From NCBI RefSeq assembly GCF_029360585.1, contig NZ_JAQZSJ010000018.1:70552-120516 (forward strand): a stretch of 49,965 nucleotides of DNA, written 5' to 3'. This document shows, one piece after another, positions 10,101-17,561 of this stretch. The stretch is from Cohnella caldifontis (GTDB lineage Bacteria > Bacillota > Bacilli > Paenibacillales > Paenibacillaceae). Each line of letters starts with the position of its first letter. Positions within the stretch are counted from its first letter, which is position 1. The position numbers and the translations under genes are program-made. Under the pieces are notes generated by a model. It worked only from the letters and a program-made list of their open reading frames with translations, was not told where the DNA came from and did not search any database.

Positions 10101-10475
10101 GATGCCTCCGGAGATCCAAGGCCCCGCCAGGCCGACAAGCGCGGGTTTGATGACCCGGTTGTAATAGACGAAATCGTAGTCGTTGGTTTTGTCGAGCGCG
10201 CGGTAAATCCGTCCGCCGATTTCCGGCATGATTTCGATCCGCACGTATTCGTTTTCCAGGATCGCGAGCCGGTACGCTTTCGGCTTTTTCTCGTCCTCGA
10301 TTTTATCGATGACCGGATGCGGATAGACCCGGCCCGAACTGCCCTGGTACACGCGTTTTTCCAAAAACATCGGGTTCTTGTCCGGCTCGCCGGTTCCGTA
10401 AGTCGGAATTTCCCGTTCCTCTTCCCAGATCCGCACGGCTTGAACGCCCGCGGCGGGTACTTCCCGAATGCTCAT
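7113..10475 (-). CDS. DUF5107 domain protein with tetratricopeptide repeats
   Basis: Large cytoplasmic protein, 1120 aa, no signal peptide or membrane segment. The N-terminal third (about 1-330) matches my memory of DUF5107, a mutarotase-like fold, with IEIMPEIGGRIYRALDKTNDY-type and GGIEFNWPQHHRP motifs. From about residue 480 onward it is built of TPR-like helical repeats (for example YYQLGLALKFQGRLEEAFAAF, NYYLGNWLYDKKRPEDAIARW and YYLGHAYEGLGRQEEAAACW). Function is not established; TPRs usually mediate protein contacts. Start ATG 10475 has AGGAGG 9 bases upstream, and a promoter is visible at 10534-10506. The stop overlaps the start of the mutarotase-like gene, so both proteins are probably made together. 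An AraC regulator is divergent. Homologues of this architecture occur in carbohydrate loci of related bacteria. Confidence 0.88.
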   Translation of the reverse strand: MSIREVPAAGVQAVRIWEEEREIPTYGTGEPDKNPMFLEKRVYQGSSGRVYPHPVIDKIEDEKKPKAYRLAILENEYVRIEIMPEIGGRIYRALDKTNDYDFVYYNRVIKPALVGLAGPWISGGIEFNWPQHHRPNTFGPVESLLSANEDGSATVWVSEIDRMYGTKVTTGFTLYPGKAYLEISAQLYNRTPEPQTFLWWANPAVAVNDHTQSVFPPDVTAVFDHGKRDVSRFPIATGTYYKMDYSEGVDISRYKNIPVPTSYMAYKSDYNFVGGYDHGVQAGLLHVANHHVSPGKKQWTWGNGEFGQAWDRNLTDEDGPYIELMTGVYTDNQPDFTWLQPYEEKSFKQYFMPYKDIGVVKNASIDAAVNLEVDESARTATVMAYATSAFANASVELKGKWRTYVLDRVELSPVSTYKSVVTLDEQDQAHDLQVTVSDAEGRVLIAYRPAEPSIEQVPDAAKPLPQPEELKTNEQLYLAGLHLEQYRHATFEPEAYYLEGLKRDASDIRINVAYGTLLLRRGWFSLAEEHFRTAVKSLTWRNPNPYDSEAYYQLGLALKFQGRLEEAFAAFYKSVWSAAWQDGGYFSLAQIACGKGTYAEALDLAERSLIRNGRNYKARHLKTAILRKLGRYAEALAFADETLKLDVADFGAAHEREKALRSLGKEQDAEIARDGLAKLMRDDVHNYMNLASDYAGCGLYGEAAELLERLVSRSDGKAYPMAHYALAYVLEQAGRREEAAAQRKAGNAAPPDYCFPNSLFDLLVLESAVAADPRDDKANYYLGNWLYDKKRPEDAIARWEASRSARGDFATVHRNLALAYYNKRGDAAAARASMEKAFSLNPSDARVFYELDQLYKKLGVPAAERFARLESHRELVEKRDDLYVEYVTMLNLLGRHADAVNAIAARQFHPWEGGEGKVTGQYVLAHVELGKRALQEGRYEQAIEPLNRALVYPENLGEGKLTGAQENNIYYYLGHAYEGLGRQEEAAACWATASQGLEEPASAMFYNDQPPDMIFYQGMAWLKLGVAKEAKRRFNKLIDYAEKHLFDEVKIDYFAVSLPDFLVFEDDLDKRNRVHCLYMMGLGLLGLGRTREAKARLEEALALETYHQGAGIHLALCESQ

Positions 10476-10505
10476 TTAAAGTCCCCTCCTCCGTCTGATG
10501 GTTCT

Positions 10506-10534
10506 AATGTACCTCGCATCCGGCGGGGAGCCAA
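10506..10534 (-). promoter_or_regulatory. Sigma-A promoter for the DUF5107 operon
   Basis: Minus strand: TTGGCT (10534-10529), 17-base spacer, TACATT (10511-10506), about 30 bases before the start codon. On the opposite strand TTGACG (10535-10540) with GATGAT 17 bases later could serve the divergent AraC gene. The close back-to-back arrangement fits joint control by that AraC protein. Confidence 0.55.
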
Positions 10535-10661
10535 TTGACGAAACTCGGCTCTTGATGGATGATATTCTTATCTCATTCGAATTCACGATCTAAACAATAG
10601 CGAAGTTGCTTCGATTCAGATGGAATAAGTTCTCATGCCGGAGGGAGGAAGCATCGCGGCC

Positions 10662-11552
10662 ATGGAAAGCATCCGGAAACCGGAAGGTTTCGACGCGCAG
10701 CGGTTGTTCATTCAGCCCGATTACATGCAAAACGAACTGATGTCGAACGAGTTGACGCGCGGTTTCCATGTAAGCGACATCGGTTTTTTTCCCCGCGCCC
10801 GTTACCACTATCGGGAGAGGGAAGAGGGCTGCGACAGCCATATTTTCATCTATTGCGCGGAAGGCGAAGGATGGCTCGAGTGGAAGGGGGATAAACCGGC
10901 GAAGCTGGAGCGCCGGCAGCTCGCCGTGATTCCGGCCGGCTCCCCCCACCGTTACGGCGCCTCCGCGGACAATCCCTGGACGATCTATTGGTTTCACCTG
11001 AAAGGAGAACAAGCGGAGTTGCTTATCCGGGCTTATGGCCTGGATCAGGGGCCTCTGCAGCTTACCATCGGGACGCACGCCAGATTCCTGGAGGACTTCG
11101 AGCAAAGCTACGCGCTGCTGTCGGACAAGACGTACTCCATGCCCGCCCAAATCCATGTCTCCCAGTGCATCCGCCACCTGCTCAGCACGATCGGGATCAC
11201 CGCCGACAACACGGCCCGGGACAAAAAAAGGGAGCGTTACCTGGAGCAGGCGATCCGGTACATGACCGACCGGCTGAACGGCTCCGTAACGCTCCGCGAG
11301 TTGGCCGGGCATACCGGCTTATCGAAGCAGCATTTGATCTATTTGTTCAATCGGGAGACGGGCTGCCCGCCCATCGAATATTTCCTGCGGATGAAAATGC
11401 AGCGCGCCGGCCAAATGCTCGACCTCACGGACCTCGGCGTCAAGGAAGTTTGCGCCGCCGTCGGCATTTCCGACCCTTACTATTTCTCCAGGCTGTTCAA
11501 GAAACTGATGGGGGCTTCGCCCACGGAGTACCGGAAAGTTCCCAAAGGGTGA
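10662..11552 (+). CDS. AraC family transcriptional regulator with cupin sensor
   Basis: One-component sugar regulator, about 296 aa from ATG 10662. The N-terminal half is an AraC-type cupin (HIFIYCAEGEGWLEWKGDK, RRQLAVIPAGSPHRYGAS) that should bind a small ligand. The C-terminal double helix-turn-helix covers about the last 100 residues (LRELAGHTGLSKQHLIYLFN and ISDPYYFSRLFKKLMGASPTEYRK). GGGAGG at 10643-10648 precedes ATG 10662; an earlier ATG at 10635 has no ribosome binding site. It is divergent from the DUF5107/mutarotase operon and is the likely regulator of it. A short CGAAG-TTG-CTTCG inverted repeat at 10601-10613 lies in the 5' leader. It ends 10 bases from the convergent Nif3-like gene with no clear terminator between. 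Confidence 0.9.
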   Translation: MESIRKPEGFDAQRLFIQPDYMQNELMSNELTRGFHVSDIGFFPRARYHYREREEGCDSHIFIYCAEGEGWLEWKGDKPAKLERRQLAVIPAGSPHRYGASADNPWTIYWFHLKGEQAELLIRAYGLDQGPLQLTIGTHARFLEDFEQSYALLSDKTYSMPAQIHVSQCIRHLLSTIGITADNTARDKKRERYLEQAIRYMTDRLNGSVTLRELAGHTGLSKQHLIYLFNRETGCPPIEYFLRMKMQRAGQMLDLTDLGVKEVCAAVGISDPYYFSRLFKKLMGASPTEYRKVPKG

Positions 11553-11562
11553 CCTTCAAACG

Positions 11563-12369
11563 TCACAAATAAGCGAAAGGCTCCTTCGCGTCGACGAAAG
11601 CGACCGGAATGACGCCGACGAGCGGCCGAAGCCAATCCGCCATGTGCTTCATGCCCCATTCCTCGGTGCGTTCGTGACCGACGACGATCATCGCTTTATT
11701 CATGCCCAGCATCGCGGCATCGTTGACGTACGCGCACAAGGTCCATTCGGTGATTTCGCCGCAGACCATGACGTCCAGGTCTTTGTCCCGCATCACTTCC
11801 GCGGGCATTTGCTCCCGGCCCAGTCCCAGGCTCCCGCCGCCGACCAGGATCCCGACGCGCGAACACGGCATGTCGGGCCGTCCGACCACCCGGATCGCGT
11901 TCATGGACAGCTTGCTTTTGAAGAACTCCGCCAGCTCTCCCAGCGTCGTCTTCTCGATTTCATAAGCCCATGGCGGGCGCTGCTCGATCAGCTTGTCTTC
12001 CCAGCCGATCTCCTTGAGCAGGCCGTCGTAGATCCGATCCGTATGCGCCATGTGCATATGGTCGTGGAACCGCCAGATCGCGATCCCATGGTCTTCGATC
12101 AGCTTTTTCTTGGCGAAGTAGACCGGATCCTGCCGAAGCCACTCCAGTTCGTCCGCTCCCGTAAAATACGTGGGTTCGTGCGTGATGATCAGATTGGCCC
12201 CGATCGCGGCCGCTTCCTTGATGACGTCCACGGTCGCCATGAAGGTGGTCACGATCCCCGTCACCTGCATGTCCGGTGTGCCGCTGGCGAGGACGTCGCA
12301 CGTTTTCTCCAGCTTCGGCCCTCCGCAGGCATCCCGCAATATCGCGTCGATCACTTCTTGCACGTTCAT
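11563..12369 (-). CDS. Nif3-like dinuclear metal centre protein
   Basis: 268 aa, Nif3/DUF34 family (GTP cyclohydrolase I type 2-like), cytoplasmic, probably a ring-shaped hexamer binding two metal ions per subunit. Visible metal-site motifs are LIITHEPTYF and FHDHMHMAHTD in the first half and VVGHERTEEW near the end. The biochemical role of the family is unsettled. Start ATG 12369 has GGAGG about 10 bases upstream. It is the last gene of the kinase/regulator/LplABC unit and begins 25 bases after the second permease, so it is probably cotranscribed with a sugar importer. That context is unlike the conserved housekeeping Nif3 gene and suggests a specialised paralogue. Confidence 0.85.
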   Translation of the reverse strand: MNVQEVIDAILRDACGGPKLEKTCDVLASGTPDMQVTGIVTTFMATVDVIKEAAAIGANLIITHEPTYFTGADELEWLRQDPVYFAKKKLIEDHGIAIWRFHDHMHMAHTDRIYDGLLKEIGWEDKLIEQRPPWAYEIEKTTLGELAEFFKSKLSMNAIRVVGRPDMPCSRVGILVGGGSLGLGREQMPAEVMRDKDLDVMVCGEITEWTLCAYVNDAAMLGMNKAMIVVGHERTEEWGMKHMADWLRPLVGVIPVAFVDAKEPFAYL

Positions 12370-12393
12370 TTTCCGTATCCCCTCCGATTCGGT

Positions 12394-13287
12394 TTATCCT
12401 TTCACGGCGCCGATGACGACCCCTTTGGTCAAATACTTCTGCAGGAACGGCAGCACGAACAGGATCGGCAGGATGCCGATGACCGCCATCGCCATGCGGA
12501 TGGCCGTGCTCGGCAGCGCGACCGCGTTCGCGCCGAGAATGCTGCTGGCCTGGCCGGAGTTCAGGAATTGGATGTTGTTCATCAGGCGGATCAGCATGTT
12601 CTGAATGCCGTAATATTGCGGTTTCGTGATGAAATAAAGCGCGTTGATCCAGTCGTTCCAATACGCCAGCCCCATGAACAGTCCGACGGTCGCCATGACC
12701 GGAACGGACAGCGGAAGCATGATCCGGAAGAACGTGCGGAGCTCCGACGCCCCGTCGATCTGGGCGGACTCGATCAGGTCAAGCGGCACGTTGTTCTTGT
12801 AATAGTTCCGGATCAACAGCACGTGGAATCCGTTGGTGAGCAGATTGGGCACGATCAGAGCCGCCAGCGTGTCTTTCACGTGCAGGTATTTGCTCCACAG
12901 CATGTACGACGGCACGACTCCCCCGCTGAACAGCAGCGTGAAAAAAACGATAAAGGCCAGCACGTTGTGGTATTTGAAGTCTCTCCTCGACATCGGATAG
13001 GCGAGCATGCTCGTAATCATCAGCCCGATCCCCGTTCCCAGAATCGTGACCAGGAAAGAAACGCCGTATGCCCGCAGGAACGTCGCCGACGACGAAGCCA
13101 TGTACGCGTACGCGTCAAGGCTGAGCAACTTCGGGAAGAAACTGTATCCGTCCCGGATCAAGGCGTGCTCGTCGGTGAAAGAAGCGATGAAGATCAAGAG
13201 AAATGGCACGAACGCGAATACGGACAACAATCCCATCACGGCCGCCGAGAATACGGTAAATGCCCGCTCGCCTCTCGTTTGAATCAT
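12394..13287 (-). CDS. Sugar ABC transporter permease, LplC type
   Basis: Inner-membrane component of a carbohydrate uptake ABC importer, 297 aa with six predicted membrane segments starting at about residues 13-38. The cytoplasmic EAA loop that contacts the ATPase reads ESAQIDGASELRTFFRIMLP. It follows its partner permease after 11 bases and pairs with it and with the lipoprotein encoded at 14296-15843. No ATPase gene is present nearby, which is normal for this family, where a shared MsmX-type ATPase is used. Substrates of LplABC-type systems are usually complex plant oligosaccharides; here it cannot be named. Confidence 0.93.
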   Translation of the reverse strand: MIQTRGERAFTVFSAAVMGLLSVFAFVPFLLIFIASFTDEHALIRDGYSFFPKLLSLDAYAYMASSSATFLRAYGVSFLVTILGTGIGLMITSMLAYPMSRRDFKYHNVLAFIVFFTLLFSGGVVPSYMLWSKYLHVKDTLAALIVPNLLTNGFHVLLIRNYYKNNVPLDLIESAQIDGASELRTFFRIMLPLSVPVMATVGLFMGLAYWNDWINALYFITKPQYYGIQNMLIRLMNNIQFLNSGQASSILGANAVALPSTAIRMAMAVIGILPILFVLPFLQKYLTKGVVIGAVKG

Positions 13288-13298
13288 GGCGTTTCCTC

Positions 13299-14225
13299 CT
13301 AGAACAAAGCGTTGTCCGCGTTAACCTTTTTGACGATCGCGTTCGCGGCGATGACCAGCGCGAAGCCGACGACCGATTGGTACAAGCCGGCAGCCGCGGA
13401 CATGCCGACGTCGTTCACCTGCATGAGCGCCCGATAGACGTAAGTATCGATCGTCTGCGTCGTGCTGTACAAGGCGCCCGCGTTCATGGGAACCTGATAG
13501 AACAGGCCGAAGTCCGAGTTGAAGATTCGGCCGATCGACATCAGGCCCAGAATGACGATCGTCGGTTTGAGGAGCGGCAGCGTGATCGTCCGGATTTGCT
13601 TCAGCTTGCCCGCTCCGTCGATCTTCGCGGCTTCGTAGATGCTCTTGTCGATGCCGGCGATAAACGCGAAATACACGATGGACCCGTAACCCGCCGTCTT
13701 CCACATTTGAATGATTACGAGCAAATAGGGCCAATATTCCGGTTCCGAATACCAGCTGATCTCCGGAAGGCCCAATGGGCGCAAAATCGAGCGGTTGACG
13801 AAACCGCTGTCGGCGTTCAGGAACGCGTAAACCAGATAGGACAGCACGACCATCGAGATGAGGTTCGGCAGCACCAGACCGGACTGATACAGCTTGGAAT
13901 AAGCTTTATTCAGCAGTTCCGACATCAATAGGGCGATGAAGATCGAGCCGATCGTCCCCAAGACGATGAAAGCCGTATTATACAGCAAAGTATTCCGGGT
14001 CATGATCCAGGCGTCGCTCGTCTGAAACAGGAATTCGAAGTTGGCGAAGCCGTTCCAATCGCTGAGGAATATGCCTTTGGCGAAGCTCACGTCCTTGAAG
14101 GCGATGAATACGCCGGCCATGGGCACGTAGTTGTTCACCAGAAAATACAACAATCCCGGTAAGGCCAGCATGAGCAGCGGCAGCGTCTTTTTCGGCCCTT
14201 TGGTTTTCATCGTTACGGTTTTCAT
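13299..14225 (-). CDS. Sugar ABC transporter permease, LplB type
   Basis: Membrane subunit of the same importer, about 308 aa, six membrane segments beginning near residue 15 (LPLLMLALPGLLYFLV). The EAA loop reads YEAAKIDGAGKLKQIRTITLP. I chose ATG 14225 because GAGGAG lies 9 bases upstream; an ATG six codons earlier (14243) would place this site inside the coding region. A strong hairpin (14247-14280) separates it from the binding-protein gene. It precedes the LplC-type permease. Confidence 0.92.
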   Translation of the reverse strand: MKTVTMKTKGPKKTLPLLMLALPGLLYFLVNNYVPMAGVFIAFKDVSFAKGIFLSDWNGFANFEFLFQTSDAWIMTRNTLLYNTAFIVLGTIGSIFIALLMSELLNKAYSKLYQSGLVLPNLISMVVLSYLVYAFLNADSGFVNRSILRPLGLPEISWYSEPEYWPYLLVIIQMWKTAGYGSIVYFAFIAGIDKSIYEAAKIDGAGKLKQIRTITLPLLKPTIVILGLMSIGRIFNSDFGLFYQVPMNAGALYSTTQTIDTYVYRALMQVNDVGMSAAAGLYQSVVGFALVIAANAIVKKVNADNALF

Positions 14226-14246
14226 GCCGGGATTCTCCTCCATGAG

Positions 14247-14280
14247 GCAAAGTGGAACCTGCGGACAGGCTCCACTTTGC
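14247..14280 (-). repeat. Intercistronic hairpin between binding protein and permease
   Basis: GCAAAGTGGA (14247-14256) pairs perfectly with TCCACTTTGC (14271-14280), with an inner CCTG/CAGG stem. There is no T-run, so it is unlikely to be a full terminator. It is well placed to protect the 3' end of the binding-protein message and give more lipoprotein than permease. Confidence 0.75.
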
Positions 14281-14295
14281 GTAACACGAACTCGG

Positions 14296-15843
14296 TTATG
14301 ATTGCTGCGAGGCGAGCCATTGATCCAACTGCTCTTGCTTTGCCTTGATGATCGTCTGCGCCCCTGCGTCGTTCAGCGCCTGCACGAATTTCGGGATCGT
14401 CGCGTCCGGATCCAGCGATCCGCATACGAGGCCAGGCAAATATTGATTGACGACGTTGGTGACCGCGCTCATCTGCGACTTCACTTTGCTTTGGTCGAAA
14501 ATGAACCCGAAATAAGGGGATCGCTCCGTTTCCTTGTTTTCCTTCAGCTTGAGCTCGACGTCCGACCAGTCGACCCCTTCCAACTGATACTGCAAAGATT
14601 CGGAGCCGACCATCCCCGTGCTGAGCATGGCGGTGTACGGAACGGTCGAAGCGTCTTTGCCGTCGGGCAGCTTCACGTGATGCTCGTCCACCTTGACGTA
14701 GTCTTCGCCTTCGATCCCGTACAGGATGGTGTTAATCAGATTGGGGTCGGTGTACAGCAGATTCAGGAACTTGACGGACGCTTCCGGCGCCTTCGTCGTG
14801 CTGGCCACCATCCAGCTGACCAGGTTGACGGCCCCCGTCTCGAAATAATAAGGAGCGATCCGTTTCATCTCGATCGGTTTGCCCATTTGGGCGCTCAGCG
14901 CTTTCCCCGCCTGCAGGCCGCCGTACTCCGCGATGTACGAGAATCCGCGGCCGGACGCGATCATATCGGAGAAGCCGATCGTGGTCGTGGCGGCGTCCTT
15001 CTGCAAGTAACCTTTGTTATACCAATCGCGCATCATGTTGACGCCGTTTTTGAAAATGTCCGTCTCATAGAAATTCCGGACCTTGCCCTCGTTGCCGACG
15101 ACCACGCCGACGCCCGTCGTATCCGACAGGAAGTCCACTTTGTTGGTGCCTTTCAGCAAATACAGGAGGCCCGTATCGCTCGGGTTTACGTTGACCGGCC
15201 CGAACGGAACGACATCCGGAAACTTCTTCTTGATCGCGTCGAAAATGGGAGGCAGGTCTTCTGCCGACTTGATGTCGTCCGGCGTATAGCCGACCGCCTT
15301 CAACATGTCCGCGTTATAAACGAAATTGGGGATGATGGCCATGCCCTTGTTCACGGGGACTCCGTAAATATGACCGTTCAGAGTCGTCGATTTGAGCAGG
15401 TCCGGACCGAAGTCCTTCTCCAGGATGGCGGTCATCTCTTTCCCGTACTTCGGGAGCAGCTCTTCCAGCGGGTACAGCTGGTCTTTGGACGCGTAGTTCG
15501 TCAATTGCCCAAGCGTCGTGAATACGTCCATCTGCTCGCCGCTCTGCAGCGCCAGGTTGACCTTCTGTTGATAATCCGCCGGGCTGTACAGCTTATAATC
15601 CACCTGCACGCCGATTTTCGGAATCGTGATTTGGTTGATCGCGTCATTGATCTTGCTCATGTCGTCGGGAATCCGGTTAAACGACACCAGCGAGAAGACG
15701 ATCTTGTCGACTTTGCCGCTCGAGCCGGAAGCTTCCGGATTGGCCGGCGTTTCCGACGAGTCCTTGCCGCCGCATGCCGACAAGATCGAACCGCACAACG
15801 CCATCGACAACAGCAGCGAGGCGATCCCCTTTTTTCTTTTCAT
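14296..15843 (-). CDS. LplA-type sugar-binding lipoprotein
   Basis: Extracellular solute-binding lipoprotein, about 515 aa, that delivers its ligand to the two downstream permeases. It has a signal peptide with the lipobox LSAC at about residues 16-20, then a low-complexity linker, a large family 1 binding fold, and a C-terminal region resembling DUF3502 (GFIFDQSKVKSQMSAVTNVV onward), typical of LplA-like proteins. I chose ATG 15843 (MKRKKGIASL) because AGGAGG precedes it and the signal peptide then begins properly; an open frame extends to 15942 without such support. It lies directly downstream of a kinase/regulator pair that probably controls it. Confidence 0.92.
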   Translation of the reverse strand: MKRKKGIASLLLSMALCGSILSACGGKDSSETPANPEASGSSGKVDKIVFSLVSFNRIPDDMSKINDAINQITIPKIGVQVDYKLYSPADYQQKVNLALQSGEQMDVFTTLGQLTNYASKDQLYPLEELLPKYGKEMTAILEKDFGPDLLKSTTLNGHIYGVPVNKGMAIIPNFVYNADMLKAVGYTPDDIKSAEDLPPIFDAIKKKFPDVVPFGPVNVNPSDTGLLYLLKGTNKVDFLSDTTGVGVVVGNEGKVRNFYETDIFKNGVNMMRDWYNKGYLQKDAATTTIGFSDMIASGRGFSYIAEYGGLQAGKALSAQMGKPIEMKRIAPYYFETGAVNLVSWMVASTTKAPEASVKFLNLLYTDPNLINTILYGIEGEDYVKVDEHHVKLPDGKDASTVPYTAMLSTGMVGSESLQYQLEGVDWSDVELKLKENKETERSPYFGFIFDQSKVKSQMSAVTNVVNQYLPGLVCGSLDPDATIPKFVQALNDAGAQTIIKAKQEQLDQWLASQQS

Positions 15844-15869
15844 GTGTTTGTCTTGCCTCCTGTTCGGAT

Positions 15870-15904
15870 TGGATTCGAATCCAGTGTATCCGTTCCCGAA
15901 CGGA
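15870..15904. repeat. Two palindromes in the leader of the LplA-type gene
   Basis: TGGATTCGAATCCA (15870-15883) is a perfect 14-base palindrome. TCCGTTC and GAACGGA (15889-15904) form a second inverted repeat with a two-base centre. Both lie between the probable promoter and the start codon and could be regulator sites or RNA structure. Confidence 0.5.
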
Positions 15905-15914
15905 CCGGCTTTTA

Positions 15915-15942
15915 AAAATACGAGGTGTTTTTTCAAAAACAA
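15915..15942 (-). promoter_or_regulatory. Probable promoter for the LplA-type importer operon
   Basis: Minus strand: TTGTTT (15942-15937), 16-base spacer, TATTTT (15920-15915). It lies in the 120-base gap after the response regulator gene, in an A/T-rich patch, and would give the importer its own inducible transcript. Confidence 0.4.
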
Positions 15943-15963
15943 GAGATGCCCGGCGCGCGAACG

Positions 15964-17559
15964 CTAGCGGGAGGCGCCATGTTTCGCGCGATAGGCGTTC
16001 GGCGTCTCGCCCGTTACCTTCTTGAATACCGTGGAAAAATAAGAGATGCTGTCAAAGCCGGTTTCCATGGCGATCCGGCCGATGCTCTCCGTCGTTTCGC
16101 TCAGCAGCTGCTTGGCTTTGTTGATCCGAATCTCGTTTACGTACTCTTTGATCGTAAGCCCCGTGTCGGTCTTGAACGCTTTGGCCAAGTAATCGGGCGT
16201 CAGGAATACGCTGGCCGCCACGTCATCGCGCCCCAGGTCCCGATGGTAGTTTTCCTGGATAAACCGCTTGGCCTTCTCGACGACCCCTTCGGACTGCAGC
16301 GCTTCCTTGACGGTTTCGATCGTCTTTTCCGTCACGAAATGCGCCCATTTCATGAAATCGAACACGCCGCTTTCCGACTTCTGGAACAGCCGCTGCGCCA
16401 CTTCGTCCGCGAAAAGCCGGTGCGCCTGGATATTGTTGCGGGCCAAGAGGGAATACACCACTTGCAGGAAATCTTCCCGGATGGCATGCAGGGTGACGGA
16501 GTCGAGCCGGTTCCGGCCGGCCAGCGTCTCCAGTTCTTTTTTCAGGCGGTTGACGATTTGGACTTTCTCCTTCTGGATGAACAGCGACGCGAAAAGGTCG
16601 ATGTCCAGCGAGTACCGTTCCGTCGTATCGTACGTGAACCGTTCCTTCTGGAAATGCAGGACGCCCCGGAAGATGAGATTGGAGGCATCCAAACGCTCCA
16701 GCTCCGATTTGGCCCGCGCTAATTCCGCGATGTTCTTCTCCTCGCTGACGTAACAGGTCGCGTCGCATTTCAAATACCGTTTGCAGAGCCGGATCAACCG
16801 CTCGCCGTCCGCTTTCAGCTTGCCGCTGTCGGTCGCGCCGTCCAGGATGATGGCTTGGTAAAGCTGATGTTCCGATTGATAAGGAATCACCCGGTCTTGA
16901 TCGGGGCGGCCGAACAGGATTTCCGAGCTTAGGTTGCACAGCGCGTAATGGAACGTGCTGTCGTCCCACTGTCCGTCGACCCCGGATCTGGATACGCTCA
17001 CGAGAAATAAGACGTAACCCCTTTCGGCGGAAAGCGGCAGCGCCCGTTTGCGGATTTCGCCTTCGATCAGATCCGGCCTGGGGGGGATCGCGGCGGTGAG
17101 CACGTCCCTCCAGAAGCTTCTCTCCACCAAATCTTTGTTCTTCAGCCATACCTCGCCCAGCCTTCGGTATTCGCCCAGCGTGATTTTCCGTTTCAGCGCT
17201 TCGACGGACTTGCGCAAGGCCGCTTCCAGTTGGATCTTGTTCAGCGGCTTGATCAGGTACGAATCCGCGCTATAGGAGATGGCGGTGGAGGCGAACTCGA
17301 AGCTTTCATGGCAAGTGAAGAAAATAAAAGCGCTGTCGTATCCGGATTCCCGTACCCATCGAATCATATCGATCCCGGAGCCGCCGGGCATCTCGATATC
17401 GCAGATGATCAGGTCCGGAGCGCCGATTTCGAAAAACAATTTCGCGTCCCGGATGTTATGGGCCGTGAATACCTCCGTTATCCCGTATTCGCTCCAGTTC
17501 ACGAGATCCCGCAGAACCTCGACGGTCGGAATATCGTCATCGATCAACAAGCAGCGCAC
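15964..17559 (-). CDS. AraC-type response regulator (YesN-like)
   Basis: Response regulator, about 531 aa. The receiver domain fills residues 1-120 with phosphoacceptor D54 (PDLIICDIEMP) and conserved K near 105 (LIKPL). A middle region of unknown fold leads to a C-terminal AraC double helix-turn-helix (DVAASVFLTPDYLAKAFKTD and GFDSISYFSTVFKKVTGETP). The start is GTG 17559, preceded by AGGAGG at 7 bases, which sits in the end of the kinase gene; the two genes are 2 bases apart. The frame is open further upstream but that part overlaps the kinase gene and lacks receiver features. It most likely activates the LplA-type importer operon immediately downstream. Confidence 0.92.
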   Translation of the reverse strand: MRCLLIDDDIPTVEVLRDLVNWSEYGITEVFTAHNIRDAKLFFEIGAPDLIICDIEMPGGSGIDMIRWVRESGYDSAFIFFTCHESFEFASTAISYSADSYLIKPLNKIQLEAALRKSVEALKRKITLGEYRRLGEVWLKNKDLVERSFWRDVLTAAIPPRPDLIEGEIRKRALPLSAERGYVLFLVSVSRSGVDGQWDDSTFHYALCNLSSEILFGRPDQDRVIPYQSEHQLYQAIILDGATDSGKLKADGERLIRLCKRYLKCDATCYVSEEKNIAELARAKSELERLDASNLIFRGVLHFQKERFTYDTTERYSLDIDLFASLFIQKEKVQIVNRLKKELETLAGRNRLDSVTLHAIREDFLQVVYSLLARNNIQAHRLFADEVAQRLFQKSESGVFDFMKWAHFVTEKTIETVKEALQSEGVVEKAKRFIQENYHRDLGRDDVAASVFLTPDYLAKAFKTDTGLTIKEYVNEIRINKAKQLLSETTESIGRIAMETGFDSISYFSTVFKKVTGETPNAYRAKHGASR

Positions 17560-17561
17560 GG

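Noticed and set aside
7698..10538. Open frame of 946 codons on the plus strand
   Set aside because: Antisense shadow of the DUF5107/TPR gene, no recognisable motif or ribosome binding site.
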